Origin: Romboutsia lituseburensis DSM 797
GTDB lineage: Bacteria; Bacillota; Clostridia; Peptostreptococcales; Peptostreptococcaceae
Reading direction: 5' to 3'
Assembly (NCBI RefSeq): GCF_900103615.1
Contig: NZ_FNGW01000011.1
Coordinates: 28,211-92,210 of the forward strand
Length of the DNA stretch: 64,000 nt
Positions 46,358-53,501 of the stretch are shown here, piece after piece. Below the pieces are notes generated by a model that made no database searches, was not told the DNA's origin, and saw only the letters and a list, made by a program, of their open reading frames with translations. Both the position numbers and the translations under genes were made by a program. The first letter of the stretch is position 1. Every line of letters begins with the position of its first letter.

Positions 46358-46471
46358 TACTGCCCGTAGTAAAATTATATTTATACGCTCTATAGACGCA
46401 TAATTTCATAAGCAAAATACTACATAAAAATAGAACCGCATAAATCATTTATGATACGGTTCTATTTTTAT
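46358..46471 (+). ncRNA. candidate + strand small RNA ending in the rlmH-like att hairpin
   Basis: From the promoter at 46324-46351 to a terminator there are about 114 bases with no ORF and several nested stems: GTAGTA with TACTAC (6 bp), inside it AAATTAT with ATAATTT (7 bp), and finally GAACCG/CGGTTC arms (46433-46462) followed by TATTTTTA. The terminator stem is the distal att-like copy at 46445-46462. The RNA is antisense to the 3' ends of neither gene by more than the terminator, so a trans role or a cassette-border role is possible. Expression is not shown. Confidence 0.45.
46445..46462 (-). repeat. rlmH-end att-like copy F (distal border)
   Basis: The - strand reads GAACCGTATCATAAATGA, i.e. 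E-P-Y-H-K-stop in the rlmH frame. It differs from the rlmH end (60748-60765) at three positions and is close to the published staphylococcal SCC core GAAGCRTATCATAAATGA. It is the furthest copy from rlmH and marks the probable outer edge of the island. Confidence 0.7.
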
Positions 46472-46492
46472 ATATTTATAAACCTTTTATAA

Positions 46493-47164
46493 TCACCATA
46501 TAAAAGGTATTACTCTATACTTTGTTTTTGAGCAATATGCTCTATACCCCTTAAGTTCTCTTAGGAGTATTTCTTCTTCACTTTTTACTCTCATAACAGT
46601 TATTGGTATTATCAATAACATAGGTATTAATGAATAATAAGACCCAAGTGCAAGTGGAATAAACAATGACATTAATATCATTCCTAAATACATAGGATGA
46701 CGAATTATCGAATATAGACCAGATGAAATTACATTTTGATCCTCTTCTACTTGTATTGTTGTCGATGCATAGCTATTTTGTTTAAATACATAAAATATAA
46801 ATATATAGGATGCAAAAACAATAATATTTGATAAAATTACAAGCCATAACGGTTCATTTGACCAATTAAATCTGAAATCTATACCAGGTAAAATAAAACC
46901 AATATAATATAATTTTAAAAACAAAGGTGATTTTTTCTTAATATTTTTTTCCTTACCTTTAGTTCTTCTCGCTAGAAATTCAGGATTTCTGTTTATAAAA
47001 TAAGCTGTAATAGAAAAAGTTATTATAGAAAATCCTGACCAAAGAATCCACGCTTGCCAAAATTTCATTGTCCATGCTGGAAGAAATAAAATAACCCACA
47101 TAATAACTGTAAGTATAATTGGAACTGTAAATAAACTTTTCTTTGATACACTATTAGCTTTCAT
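46493..47164 (-). CDS. membrane isoprenylcysteine-methyltransferase-like (ICMT/PEMT fold) protein
   Basis: A 223-residue protein with about five helices. The SAM-binding C-terminal signature VISSGLYSIIRHPMYLGMILMSLFIPLALGS (R-H-P-x-Y family motif) and a late KSEEEILLRELKGYRAYCSKTKYRVIPFIW mark the ICMT/phospholipid N-methyltransferase superfamily. The substrate in bacteria is unknown, commonly lipids or small thiols. GGGGGAGGAAACAAC precedes the ATG, 26 bases after the MerR gene, so it should be controlled by that regulator. Confidence 0.85.
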   Translation of the reverse strand: MKANSVSKKSLFTVPIILTVIMWVILFLPAWTMKFWQAWILWSGFSIITFSITAYFINRNPEFLARRTKGKEKNIKKKSPLFLKLYYIGFILPGIDFRFNWSNEPLWLVILSNIIVFASYIFIFYVFKQNSYASTTIQVEEDQNVISSGLYSIIRHPMYLGMILMSLFIPLALGSYYSLIPMLLIIPITVMRVKSEEEILLRELKGYRAYCSKTKYRVIPFIW

Positions 47165-47190
47165 TGTTGTTTCCTCCCCCGTACATTATT

Positions 47191-48006
47191 TTAAGGTCTA
47201 TAATTAAGATACTTTTGTATAAGTTTCTTATGTTTTATTTGAGCTGGTGAAAGATATTTATTTGATATATCATTAAATAAATTCTCATTTGTGTCGTCAA
47301 ATCCATGTTGACCATATAACATATCTTTTAAAAATGGTTCTTTTTTTATAAATTCTGCACCTTCTCTTGCTAAATTCTCAATTTCAGGATCATCTTCAGA
47401 CATTTGTTTAAGTTTAGCAAGACGTTTACCAAATTCTAAGGCAATTTTATATTGTTTAGGATTTTCTTTAAAGTATTCTGCTAATTTTCCAAAATTTTGT
47501 TGATAATCCTTATCCCACTTAAAATCATCCATAACACCAAAAATATTTCGTTGTTGATTGAATAAATCAGGACAGTCTTCTTTATAGCTCTTAACTTGAT
47601 CTGAATCTAAAATTTCAGTAATCATCTTAAATGATTTAGATTCAAATGATGTCCTCTCAAGGTCTTCAGTTTCTTCTTCTAATAATATTTCTATCTTAGA
47701 TAATTGATCCTCTATTTTATTTTTTTCAATTATAAGTTCCGATTGTAATGATTTAAGTACATCTCTTAAACTTTTATTATTTTTTGAATCACCTAGTATT
47801 TCTTTTATTTGACTTAAATCTAATCCTAAGTGTTTTAAATGTTTTATCATTCTCATTTGTGCAAGTTCCTCTGCACCATATAGTCTATAGCCACTGTCTG
47901 ATCTTTTTGGTTCTTTTAATACACCAATTTTATGATAGTACAAGACTGTCTTTAATGTACTTCCCGTTAACTTAACAAAATCACTTATTAAAATTTGATT
48001 ATTCAT
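47191..48006 (-). CDS. MerR-family regulator with long C-terminal effector domain
   Basis: A 271-residue MerR protein: winged helix at 1-70 (ILISDFVKLTGSTLKTVLYYHKIGVLKEPKRSDSGYRLYGAEELAQMRMIKHLKHLGLDLSQI), a coiled coil (about 75-110), then an all-helical region with FGVMDDFKWDKDYQQNFGKLAEYFKENPKQYKIALEFG, resembling the TipAS-type effector-binding domain. The ATG at 48006 is chosen since GGAGG lies six bases before it and the promoter -10 at 48026-48031 overlaps the earlier candidate starts. The promoter itself is MerR-type (19-base spacer), so the gene is probably autoregulated, with the membrane methyltransferase as the co-transcribed output. Confidence 0.87.
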   Translation of the reverse strand: MNNQILISDFVKLTGSTLKTVLYYHKIGVLKEPKRSDSGYRLYGAEELAQMRMIKHLKHLGLDLSQIKEILGDSKNNKSLRDVLKSLQSELIIEKNKIEDQLSKIEILLEEETEDLERTSFESKSFKMITEILDSDQVKSYKEDCPDLFNQQRNIFGVMDDFKWDKDYQQNFGKLAEYFKENPKQYKIALEFGKRLAKLKQMSEDDPEIENLAREGAEFIKKEPFLKDMLYGQHGFDDTNENLFNDISNKYLSPAQIKHKKLIQKYLNYRP

Positions 48007-48025
48007 ATTCATCCTCCATGAGTTC

Positions 48026-48056
48026 ATTATAAACTCCACCCTAAGGGTTGAGTCAA
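48026..48056 (-). promoter_or_regulatory. MerR-type autoregulated promoter (19-bp spacer, 21-base palindrome)
   Basis: TTGACT (48051-48056) and TATAAT (48026-48031) on the - strand are 19 apart. The spacer and -35 edge hold the near-perfect palindrome ACTCaACCCT-t-AGGGTgGAGT (48033-48053). Confidence 0.88.
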
Positions 48057-48128
48057 ATGGAAATAAATTAATATTATTATTTCTCTACTAATCCATTTTT
48101 ATAGAATTTTTAATATACTTAAATATAA

Positions 48129-48160
48129 AAACTCCGTCCTAAGTTAATAGAACGGAGTAT
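48129..48160 (-). terminator. terminator of the M4 protease gene
   Basis: CTCCGT and ACGGAG arms with a 14-base loop, then TTTTTATA on the - strand, 35 bases after the protease stop. Confidence 0.8.
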
Positions 48161-48193
48161 ATATAAGCTATCTAATTTTTTAATCTACTAAAA

Positions 48194-49732
48194 TTATTTT
48201 ACACCAACTTCATTCCATGCAGCTTTAACAGCATCAGCATCTTTTTGACCATAAAGATCTTTTGCTGATTGAATTAAAGCACGACTAGCATCTGAGAAGT
48301 TTGATTGTCTTGTTAAGTATTTAGTAAGAGCTCTATAGTAAATTTGTTCTGATTTTTCTTTACCTAATTTAGTAATAGTATTGTATGCTGCTTTGTTAGG
48401 TATACCACTATTTATATGAACTCCACCATTGTCATATTTTATACTATAATTTTTATAATCTTTCATATTGTCTGGTTGATCATATTTTTTAGGATCTTTT
48501 AAATCTCTTATAGCAGTATTAGGTGTTTTATATAAATCTTCTCCCATTGTCCAGTCATCACTATCTACAAAATATCCAAATACATCTGAGAAAGATTCAT
48601 TTAATGCCCCTGGTTGGTACTTATAAACTAAATCCGCTGATGATGATGTAACTCCATGTGTTATCTCATGTGCAATAACATCATTTGCTGCTGTAAAAGA
48701 GTTTTCTGTTACCTGGTCTCCATCCCCATAAATCATCTCTGCACCAGTCCAAGCTGCATTGCTCCAATTGCCTCCTGTATCTGGATCAGGAACATTTACA
48801 TAAGAATTTATATCTGACCCTTGTCCATCATAACTTTCTCTATTATGAACATCTTTATAATATTGGTAAACTTGATCTGTAAAATAGTGAGCATCTACAG
48901 CTGCTTTAAATTTATCTTGATCAAAAAAGCTTTTTATATTTGATACAAGAGTTCCAATTATACTGTCACCTTGGAAAGATTCAAATCCCATAGTTCCTAT
49001 TTTACCTTTATGAGTAGTATCTAGTAATACATACTTACCATTATCTTCAGTCATTTTTAGAGGACTTTTAACTTGTCCATCTGAACCTATACCACTACCT
49101 GTTACTTGTGAAGCTTCTTCTAAAACATTTTGTTTTTCAATTATATTACCATTTTCTGCATCTACTTTAATAATCCAGTGTGCTGCCTCTGGCAAAGTAT
49201 ATGCTAAGTCTAAAGCGTAAACTGCTCTATTTGTTTTTTCATCAACAACAATTTTAGCATCCTGTACAGCATCTTTACCTGATAAGTTTTTAACTTCATC
49301 ACGTGATTTTTCTATTGATTTAAAAGCTAGTTCAATAGCTTTATTTTGATTTATTTTAGTTTCATTTTTAACTTCTAATTTCCCTTGGTCTAAGTCTCCA
49401 TTTACAAAAACAACTTTTCCTGTTTTATCTGTATGTATTTTAACTTCAGCAGCTTCTGCAAAATATCCCTCTGCTTTAGGTTTTAAAGTATAATGCGTAA
49501 ATCCTAAATCATCTTTTTCTTTTTTAACTAATTGATATTGATCTGCATTATCTTTTACCTTGTAGTCATCAGGCATATTTTTAAGTACCTCATTTAAATC
49601 TTGGTCTGCTTTAACATTATATGCTTGTGGTAACTCCTCTTTTGTTTGACTATCTGCATAACTTGCTGTTGGTGCTAAAATTCCACATGACAACCCTGCT
49701 ATTGTTAAAATAGCTAAATTTCTTTTAAACAT
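48194..49732 (-). CDS. secreted M4 (thermolysin-like) neutral metalloprotease
   Basis: A 512-residue preproenzyme. Signal peptide MFKRNLAILTIAGLSCGILAPTASYA (cut after AxA), FTP and PepSY propeptide domains (about 30-200), then the peptidase. Zinc ligands are in VIAHEITHGVTSSSADL (HExxH) with the third glutamate in GALNESFSDVFGYF; the catalytic histidine is in NGGVHINSGIPNKAAY. Domain order and length match bacillolysins and C. perfringens lambda toxin; such proteases are known from the bifermentans/sordellii group. A 350-base 5' leader with a long hairpin precedes it. It lies between att-like copies F and D. Confidence 0.96.
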   Translation of the reverse strand: MFKRNLAILTIAGLSCGILAPTASYADSQTKEELPQAYNVKADQDLNEVLKNMPDDYKVKDNADQYQLVKKEKDDLGFTHYTLKPKAEGYFAEAAEVKIHTDKTGKVVFVNGDLDQGKLEVKNETKINQNKAIELAFKSIEKSRDEVKNLSGKDAVQDAKIVVDEKTNRAVYALDLAYTLPEAAHWIIKVDAENGNIIEKQNVLEEASQVTGSGIGSDGQVKSPLKMTEDNGKYVLLDTTHKGKIGTMGFESFQGDSIIGTLVSNIKSFFDQDKFKAAVDAHYFTDQVYQYYKDVHNRESYDGQGSDINSYVNVPDPDTGGNWSNAAWTGAEMIYGDGDQVTENSFTAANDVIAHEITHGVTSSSADLVYKYQPGALNESFSDVFGYFVDSDDWTMGEDLYKTPNTAIRDLKDPKKYDQPDNMKDYKNYSIKYDNGGVHINSGIPNKAAYNTITKLGKEKSEQIYYRALTKYLTRQSNFSDASRALIQSAKDLYGQKDADAVKAAWNEVGVK

Positions 49733-49785
49733 TTAAATCCATCCCCTTGTTTTGTTAAATTTTTAATTTAATTATGCAAAAATAT

Positions 49786-49848
49786 CAATCTTATACTTAA
49801 ATAACATTAAGTTTAAGAGGGCGCTAATATTAAGCAAGCATAAGATTG
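49786..49848 (-). promoter_or_regulatory. long hairpin in the 5' leader of the protease gene
   Basis: CAATCTTATGCTT and AAGTATAAGATTG arms (12 of 13 pairs) enclose a 37-base loop with a further AT stem, ending 54 bases before the ATG. The leader (49733-50089) has no ORF I trust. It may control translation or stability. Confidence 0.5.
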
Positions 49849-50095
49849 TTTTGAGCTTCTTTGTGTTTTTTAGAAATTTAAGATAAATATTTTTATAGTA
49901 AAATAATTTTATATTTAACGTAAATGCTGATTTTACCAGCTTTACAAGTAATAAGTTGTAATTTGAAAACCGTATATTTATATTTATTTTGATAAAAATT
50001 ATTGAGATTTAAAGATTTGTCATAGATTAAAATTGATTGTATGTAAAAATTAATTTTGATATTTTTAATTTTTCAATGTTAATTCTTTCACTATG

Positions 50096-50124
50096 ATAGT
50101 ATCTGTATATAGTTAGATTGTCAA
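50096..50124 (-). promoter_or_regulatory. consensus promoter giving the protease gene a long leader
   Basis: TTGACA (50119-50124) and TACTAT (50096-50101) on the - strand, exactly 17 apart. RNA would start near 50089, about 357 bases upstream of the protease ATG. Confidence 0.78.
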
Positions 50125-50236
50125 CTATTTTTTTGTGAATTTTTAGAAAACTAACTTTTTCTATATATACTATATTTTTAATAGATTAAATCTATATAAA
50201 TAAAACATGAAAAATCATATAAAAAAACCGTATCAC

Positions 50237-50254
50237 TTACTTGTGATACGGTTC
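50237..50254 (-). repeat. rlmH-end att-like copy D (read as the XRE C-terminus)
   Basis: GAACCGTATCACAAGTAA, identical to the 3' end of rlmH at 60748. It is followed on the - strand by GTGATACGGTTTTTTTA, so that an 11-bp stem with the stop codon in its loop forms a terminator (50220-50253). Of all copies this one keeps the best terminator. Confidence 0.88.
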
Positions 50255-50677
50255 TGCTTTTCTTATATATTCTAATATATATCCTATTCCCATGCCTAAA
50301 AAACTTCCAGCTGTACCCCACATAAAATTATCTGTAATAAGCCCAATTGCCATTCCAATTGTCAAACCTCCTATCATTAAATTAACCGATAGCTCATCAT
50401 CTTCCTCATCTTTTTCATACTCTATGTAATTATTAGTACATGATTTACTTGGTTCAATTGTATCTTCACTTTTAGTTTTATTTTCATTGATTATCAAATC
50501 ATCTAAAGTTACATTAAATATATCTCTTAATAATACAAGGTTGTCTATATCAGTATATGTTTTGCCTGATTCCCATTTTGATACAGCTTGACGAGATACA
50601 TTTAACATTTCAGCAAGTTGTTCCTGTGATAAATTTTTTTCTTTTCTTAATTTTTTTATATTTTCTCCCAAATTCAC
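50237..50677 (-). CDS. XRE-family HTH regulator with rlmH-derived C-terminus
   Basis: A 146-residue protein. Residues 2-60 form a Cro/C1 helix-turn-helix (LGENIKKLRKEKNLSQEQLAEMLNVSRQAVSKWESGKTYTDIDNLVLLRDIFNVTLDDLI). An acidic linker follows, then a hydrophobic glycine-rich region (LMIGGLTIGMAIGLITDNFMWGTAGSFLGMGIGYILEYI) that may enter the membrane. The last five residues EPYHK and the stop are the copied rlmH end. The GTG at 50677 is chosen because GAGGTG lies seven bases upstream. A membrane-tethered XRE regulator next to the XpaC/TelA pair is plausible. Confidence 0.85.
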   Translation of the reverse strand: MNLGENIKKLRKEKNLSQEQLAEMLNVSRQAVSKWESGKTYTDIDNLVLLRDIFNVTLDDLIINENKTKSEDTIEPSKSCTNNYIEYEKDEEDDELSVNLMIGGLTIGMAIGLITDNFMWGTAGSFLGMGIGYILEYIRKAEPYHK

Positions 50678-50805
50678 TATAATCACCTCATCTTAACTTA
50701 AATTATACTTATTTATTGATAAACTCACAATTATGGTGTAGTTGATTTTTGTTAACTAATGGTTGCATTCCTTAATTTTCAAGCAATAATTGATGTTCTT
50801 CTAAT

Positions 50806-50840
50806 AAAAAACCGTATCACTTACTGTGATACGGTTTTTT
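50806..50840. repeat. att-like palindrome E / bidirectional terminator
   Basis: Perfect 15-bp arms AAAAAACCGTATCAC / GTGATACGGTTTTTT with a 5-base loop (TTACT). The core matches the rlmH-end terminator of copy D but one A is lost. It ends the TelA-like gene (- strand) and may be a worn att site. Confidence 0.72.
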
Positions 50841-50859
50841 TATATAATTTAAATACATA

Positions 50860-52008
50860 CTAATATTTAAAATCTAAAAGTTTATTTTTTAATTGATTTT
50901 CAATATTTATTAATTCTGCTTCAGCTTCTCTACGTTTTTGACGTCCTTCTGTTTGTATATTAAGTATTTCATCAAGGGTTGAAATTAATGATTCATTTGT
51001 AGCTCTAAGTGTTTCAATATCAACAATTCCTCTTTCAGACTCTTTTGCAGTTTCTATAGTTGAAGTTTTTAATATTTCTGCGTTTTTGCGTAAAAGTTCA
51101 TTTGTCATATCTGTGACTTCTCTTTGAACTCTTGCAGCATTAGCAGCATGAGCAACTCCAAGTGATAAAACCATTTGATTTTTCCAAAGCGGAATAGTAT
51201 TTATAATTGTAGATTGTATTTTTTCAGACATCAATGAATCATTATTTTGAATTAAACGAATTTGAGGAGCCATTTGTAAAGAAATCATTTTAGTTAATTC
51301 TAAATCATGAATTTTCTTTTCAAATCTATTACAAAGAGCAACAAAATCATTTAATTCCTGAGCATCCTGAGGATTACCACTATTTTTTGCTTTTTCCTGT
51401 AATTTAGGAAGTTCTTCTTTTTCTAGTTTTTGAAGTTTCTTTTTCCCCGCTAATATATACATATACAGTTCTTTAAAATATGCTTTATTTATCTCATACA
51501 TCTTATCCAGCATAGCAATATCTTTTAAAAGCTGTATCTGATGTGCTTCAAGAATGTTACACATTTTTCCTATATTATTATCTACATCCTCATATTTTAT
51601 TTTCATTTGGGAAATCTTATCTTTACCTTTTTTAAAAATACCTAAAATTCCTTTTTTCTCTTCAGATTCTTCAAAGTTCTTTAATTCATGAACTACACTA
51701 GATAGTATTTCTCCAATTTCACCTAAATCTTTAGTTTTTACATTATTCAATGCTGATTGTGAAAAATCAGAAATTTTCTTTTGAGCACCTGCTCCATATT
51801 GTAAAATAGAATTTGAATTATTTATCTGTATTTTATCTACAAATTGATCAACCATTTTTTGTTCTTCTTCTGTAAGTTGAATTTCATTAATTATTTTTTC
51901 TTCTGTTTTTTCTTCTTTTACTTTTATATCAACTACTTCCTCTTGGAATGGTTGAAAAGTTAATTCTGGTTTTATATTAATAGATTCTCCTTTGAATTCA
52001 TCATTCAT
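50860..52008 (-). CDS. telA: TelA-family toxic anion resistance protein
   Basis: A 382-residue soluble helical protein of the TelA family, linked by name to tellurite resistance and more broadly to envelope stress. Hallmarks: LTEEEQKMVDQFVDKIQINNSNSILQYGAGAQKKISDFSQSAL, the IGKMCNILEAHQIQLLKDIAMLDKMYEINKAYFKELYMYILAGKKKL core, and MAPQIRLIQNNDSLMSEKIQSTIINTIPLWKNQMVLSLG near the end. GGGAGGTATTAAAA precedes the ATG, 27 bases after xpaC. The pair is bounded by att-like copies E and B. Confidence 0.93.
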   Translation of the reverse strand: MNDEFKGESINIKPELTFQPFQEEVVDIKVKEEKTEEKIINEIQLTEEEQKMVDQFVDKIQINNSNSILQYGAGAQKKISDFSQSALNNVKTKDLGEIGEILSSVVHELKNFEESEEKKGILGIFKKGKDKISQMKIKYEDVDNNIGKMCNILEAHQIQLLKDIAMLDKMYEINKAYFKELYMYILAGKKKLQKLEKEELPKLQEKAKNSGNPQDAQELNDFVALCNRFEKKIHDLELTKMISLQMAPQIRLIQNNDSLMSEKIQSTIINTIPLWKNQMVLSLGVAHAANAARVQREVTDMTNELLRKNAEILKTSTIETAKESERGIVDIETLRATNESLISTLDEILNIQTEGRQKRREAEAELINIENQLKNKLLDFKY

Positions 52009-52035
52009 TTTTAATACCTCCCTTTTATTTAAAAC

Positions 52036-53181
52036 TTACTTTTTAAAATCTTCTTCTACTAATCCCTCTTGTTTAAATAATGTTTTAAGAACAGAAATAT
52101 CTGTAGAAACATCTAAAACAACATCTTCAAATAAATCATCTAATAAATTTTCAAAAGCTGTATTAATAAGATCAATACTCTTTTCAATTTCTATTTTAGC
52201 ATTTTCTATATTCTCACCTTTAATTAATTGATTATTTATATCTTTGTATGAATTAATTAATTTTATAGTAATAGGAAGATAATGATTTATAAATTTATTA
52301 ACTTCTTGTATCTTTTTAGGATTCTTTTCAATCTGATTAAGTATTTGATTTGCAATGTTTCCTAATTTATCTAACTTTATAGCTATCTCTTCTTTATAAA
52401 GATCATTTCTTATTTGTTTTATTTGTTCAATATAACTTCTTCCTACTCTGATGATAGATTCTTTTTCTTCTTTTTCTGAATTATATATTTCTTCATTTGA
52501 TTTTTCATTATCAATTTCTTTAGCTATTTGTTGTTTTTTTAAATTTAAATAGTCACTATAAACTTCATTATTTAACATAAAATAAGTTTTTTCTTCATCT
52601 ATATGTCCTTCTAAAAACATACCTAATCCAATCATTTTATTTAGATCTTTAATAACAAAACTTTCTTTTTCTTTAGCAAATTTTGCTAAGTCACTAATTA
52701 AGAAATAACTATTATCGTCAATAAATCTTACATATTTTTTAAAACGCTTTACTCTTTTTCTTAAAGTCATCCCCCTTAATAACATACCTAAACTTACCGC
52801 AAAGAATAAAAATACAACTCCCAAAATAATATTGCTACTTATTATAACAACACTACTAAATAACATCTTAAATACTAGAGTTGTTATCACTGAAAACCCA
52901 AAAACTAAACTTCCAATCACTCCGAATAATATATAAAGTATCCCTGATATACTTCCAGATGGTCTTTTACTGATATATGCTGATACATCATTTTTAGATT
53001 TTCTATTTAAAATCATATATTTTTCACTATATCCATTAAACTTTGATTTAAATTGATTTAAGGTATCCTCAGTTTTATCAGTAATATCCCTTTTCAAATT
53101 AGCAAAATCTATTGCTTTAAGTGCATTGCTAACTGTAGACATAATTTGATCTTCTAAATCAGAAAAATCCTTTTTATTCAT
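52036..53181 (-). CDS. xpaC: XpaC-family membrane protein (partner of TelA)
   Basis: A 381-residue protein with two helices at about 77-97 and 102-125 (GILYILFGVIGSLVFGFSVITTLVF; VVIISSNIILGVVFLFFAVSLGMLL), flanked by an amphipathic N-terminus and a long coiled-coil tail rich in E and K. The family name comes from hydrolysis of 5-bromo-4-chloroindolyl phosphate; true function is unknown. xpaC-telA gene pairs are conserved in many Firmicutes. GGAGGCAAGATA precedes the ATG. Confidence 0.88.
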   Translation of the reverse strand: MNKKDFSDLEDQIMSTVSNALKAIDFANLKRDITDKTEDTLNQFKSKFNGYSEKYMILNRKSKNDVSAYISKRPSGSISGILYILFGVIGSLVFGFSVITTLVFKMLFSSVVIISSNIILGVVFLFFAVSLGMLLRGMTLRKRVKRFKKYVRFIDDNSYFLISDLAKFAKEKESFVIKDLNKMIGLGMFLEGHIDEEKTYFMLNNEVYSDYLNLKKQQIAKEIDNEKSNEEIYNSEKEEKESIIRVGRSYIEQIKQIRNDLYKEEIAIKLDKLGNIANQILNQIEKNPKKIQEVNKFINHYLPITIKLINSYKDINNQLIKGENIENAKIEIEKSIDLINTAFENLLDDLFEDVVLDVSTDISVLKTLFKQEGLVEEDFKK

Positions 53182-53360
53182 TATCTTGCCTCCAGATTAT
53201 TTTTATTATAATTAACATAAACCTAGATATATACTATTATGTTAATATTTTAAGTTTATTATATCTTATAATTTAGCTAATTGTAACCGCTAACTTATAA
53301 GGAATATAATACCTATATTATATAAATACATTATCACTTATGATACACTAGTTTTAATTA

Positions 53361-53400
53361 TAAAAATAGCCTTAGGCTATATATGTTAATGCCTAAGGCT
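53361..53400 (-). terminator. AGCCTTAGGC hairpin terminator after att copy B
   Basis: AGCCTTAGGC and GCCTAAGGCT, with TATTTTTATA on the - strand, ends the STAND gene transcript past the att copy. Its sequence resembles the hairpin after att copy A (60703-60738), as expected of homologous element ends. Confidence 0.75.
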
Positions 53401-53412
53401 TTTAAATCTTAC

Positions 53413-53430
53413 TTACTTGTGATACGGTTC
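53413..53430 (-). repeat. rlmH-end att-like copy B
   Basis: GAACCGTATCACAAGTAA, identical to the rlmH end. It is preceded on the - strand by an inverted repeat CTCCGTT-GGAGGTGT-AACGGAG (53430-53451), shared with copy C. Confidence 0.88.
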
Positions 53431-53501
53431 TCCGTTACACCTCCAACGGAGCGTGTTTTAATTTTTAATACTATAACTAATCACAATTCTATTTCTTATA
53501 T

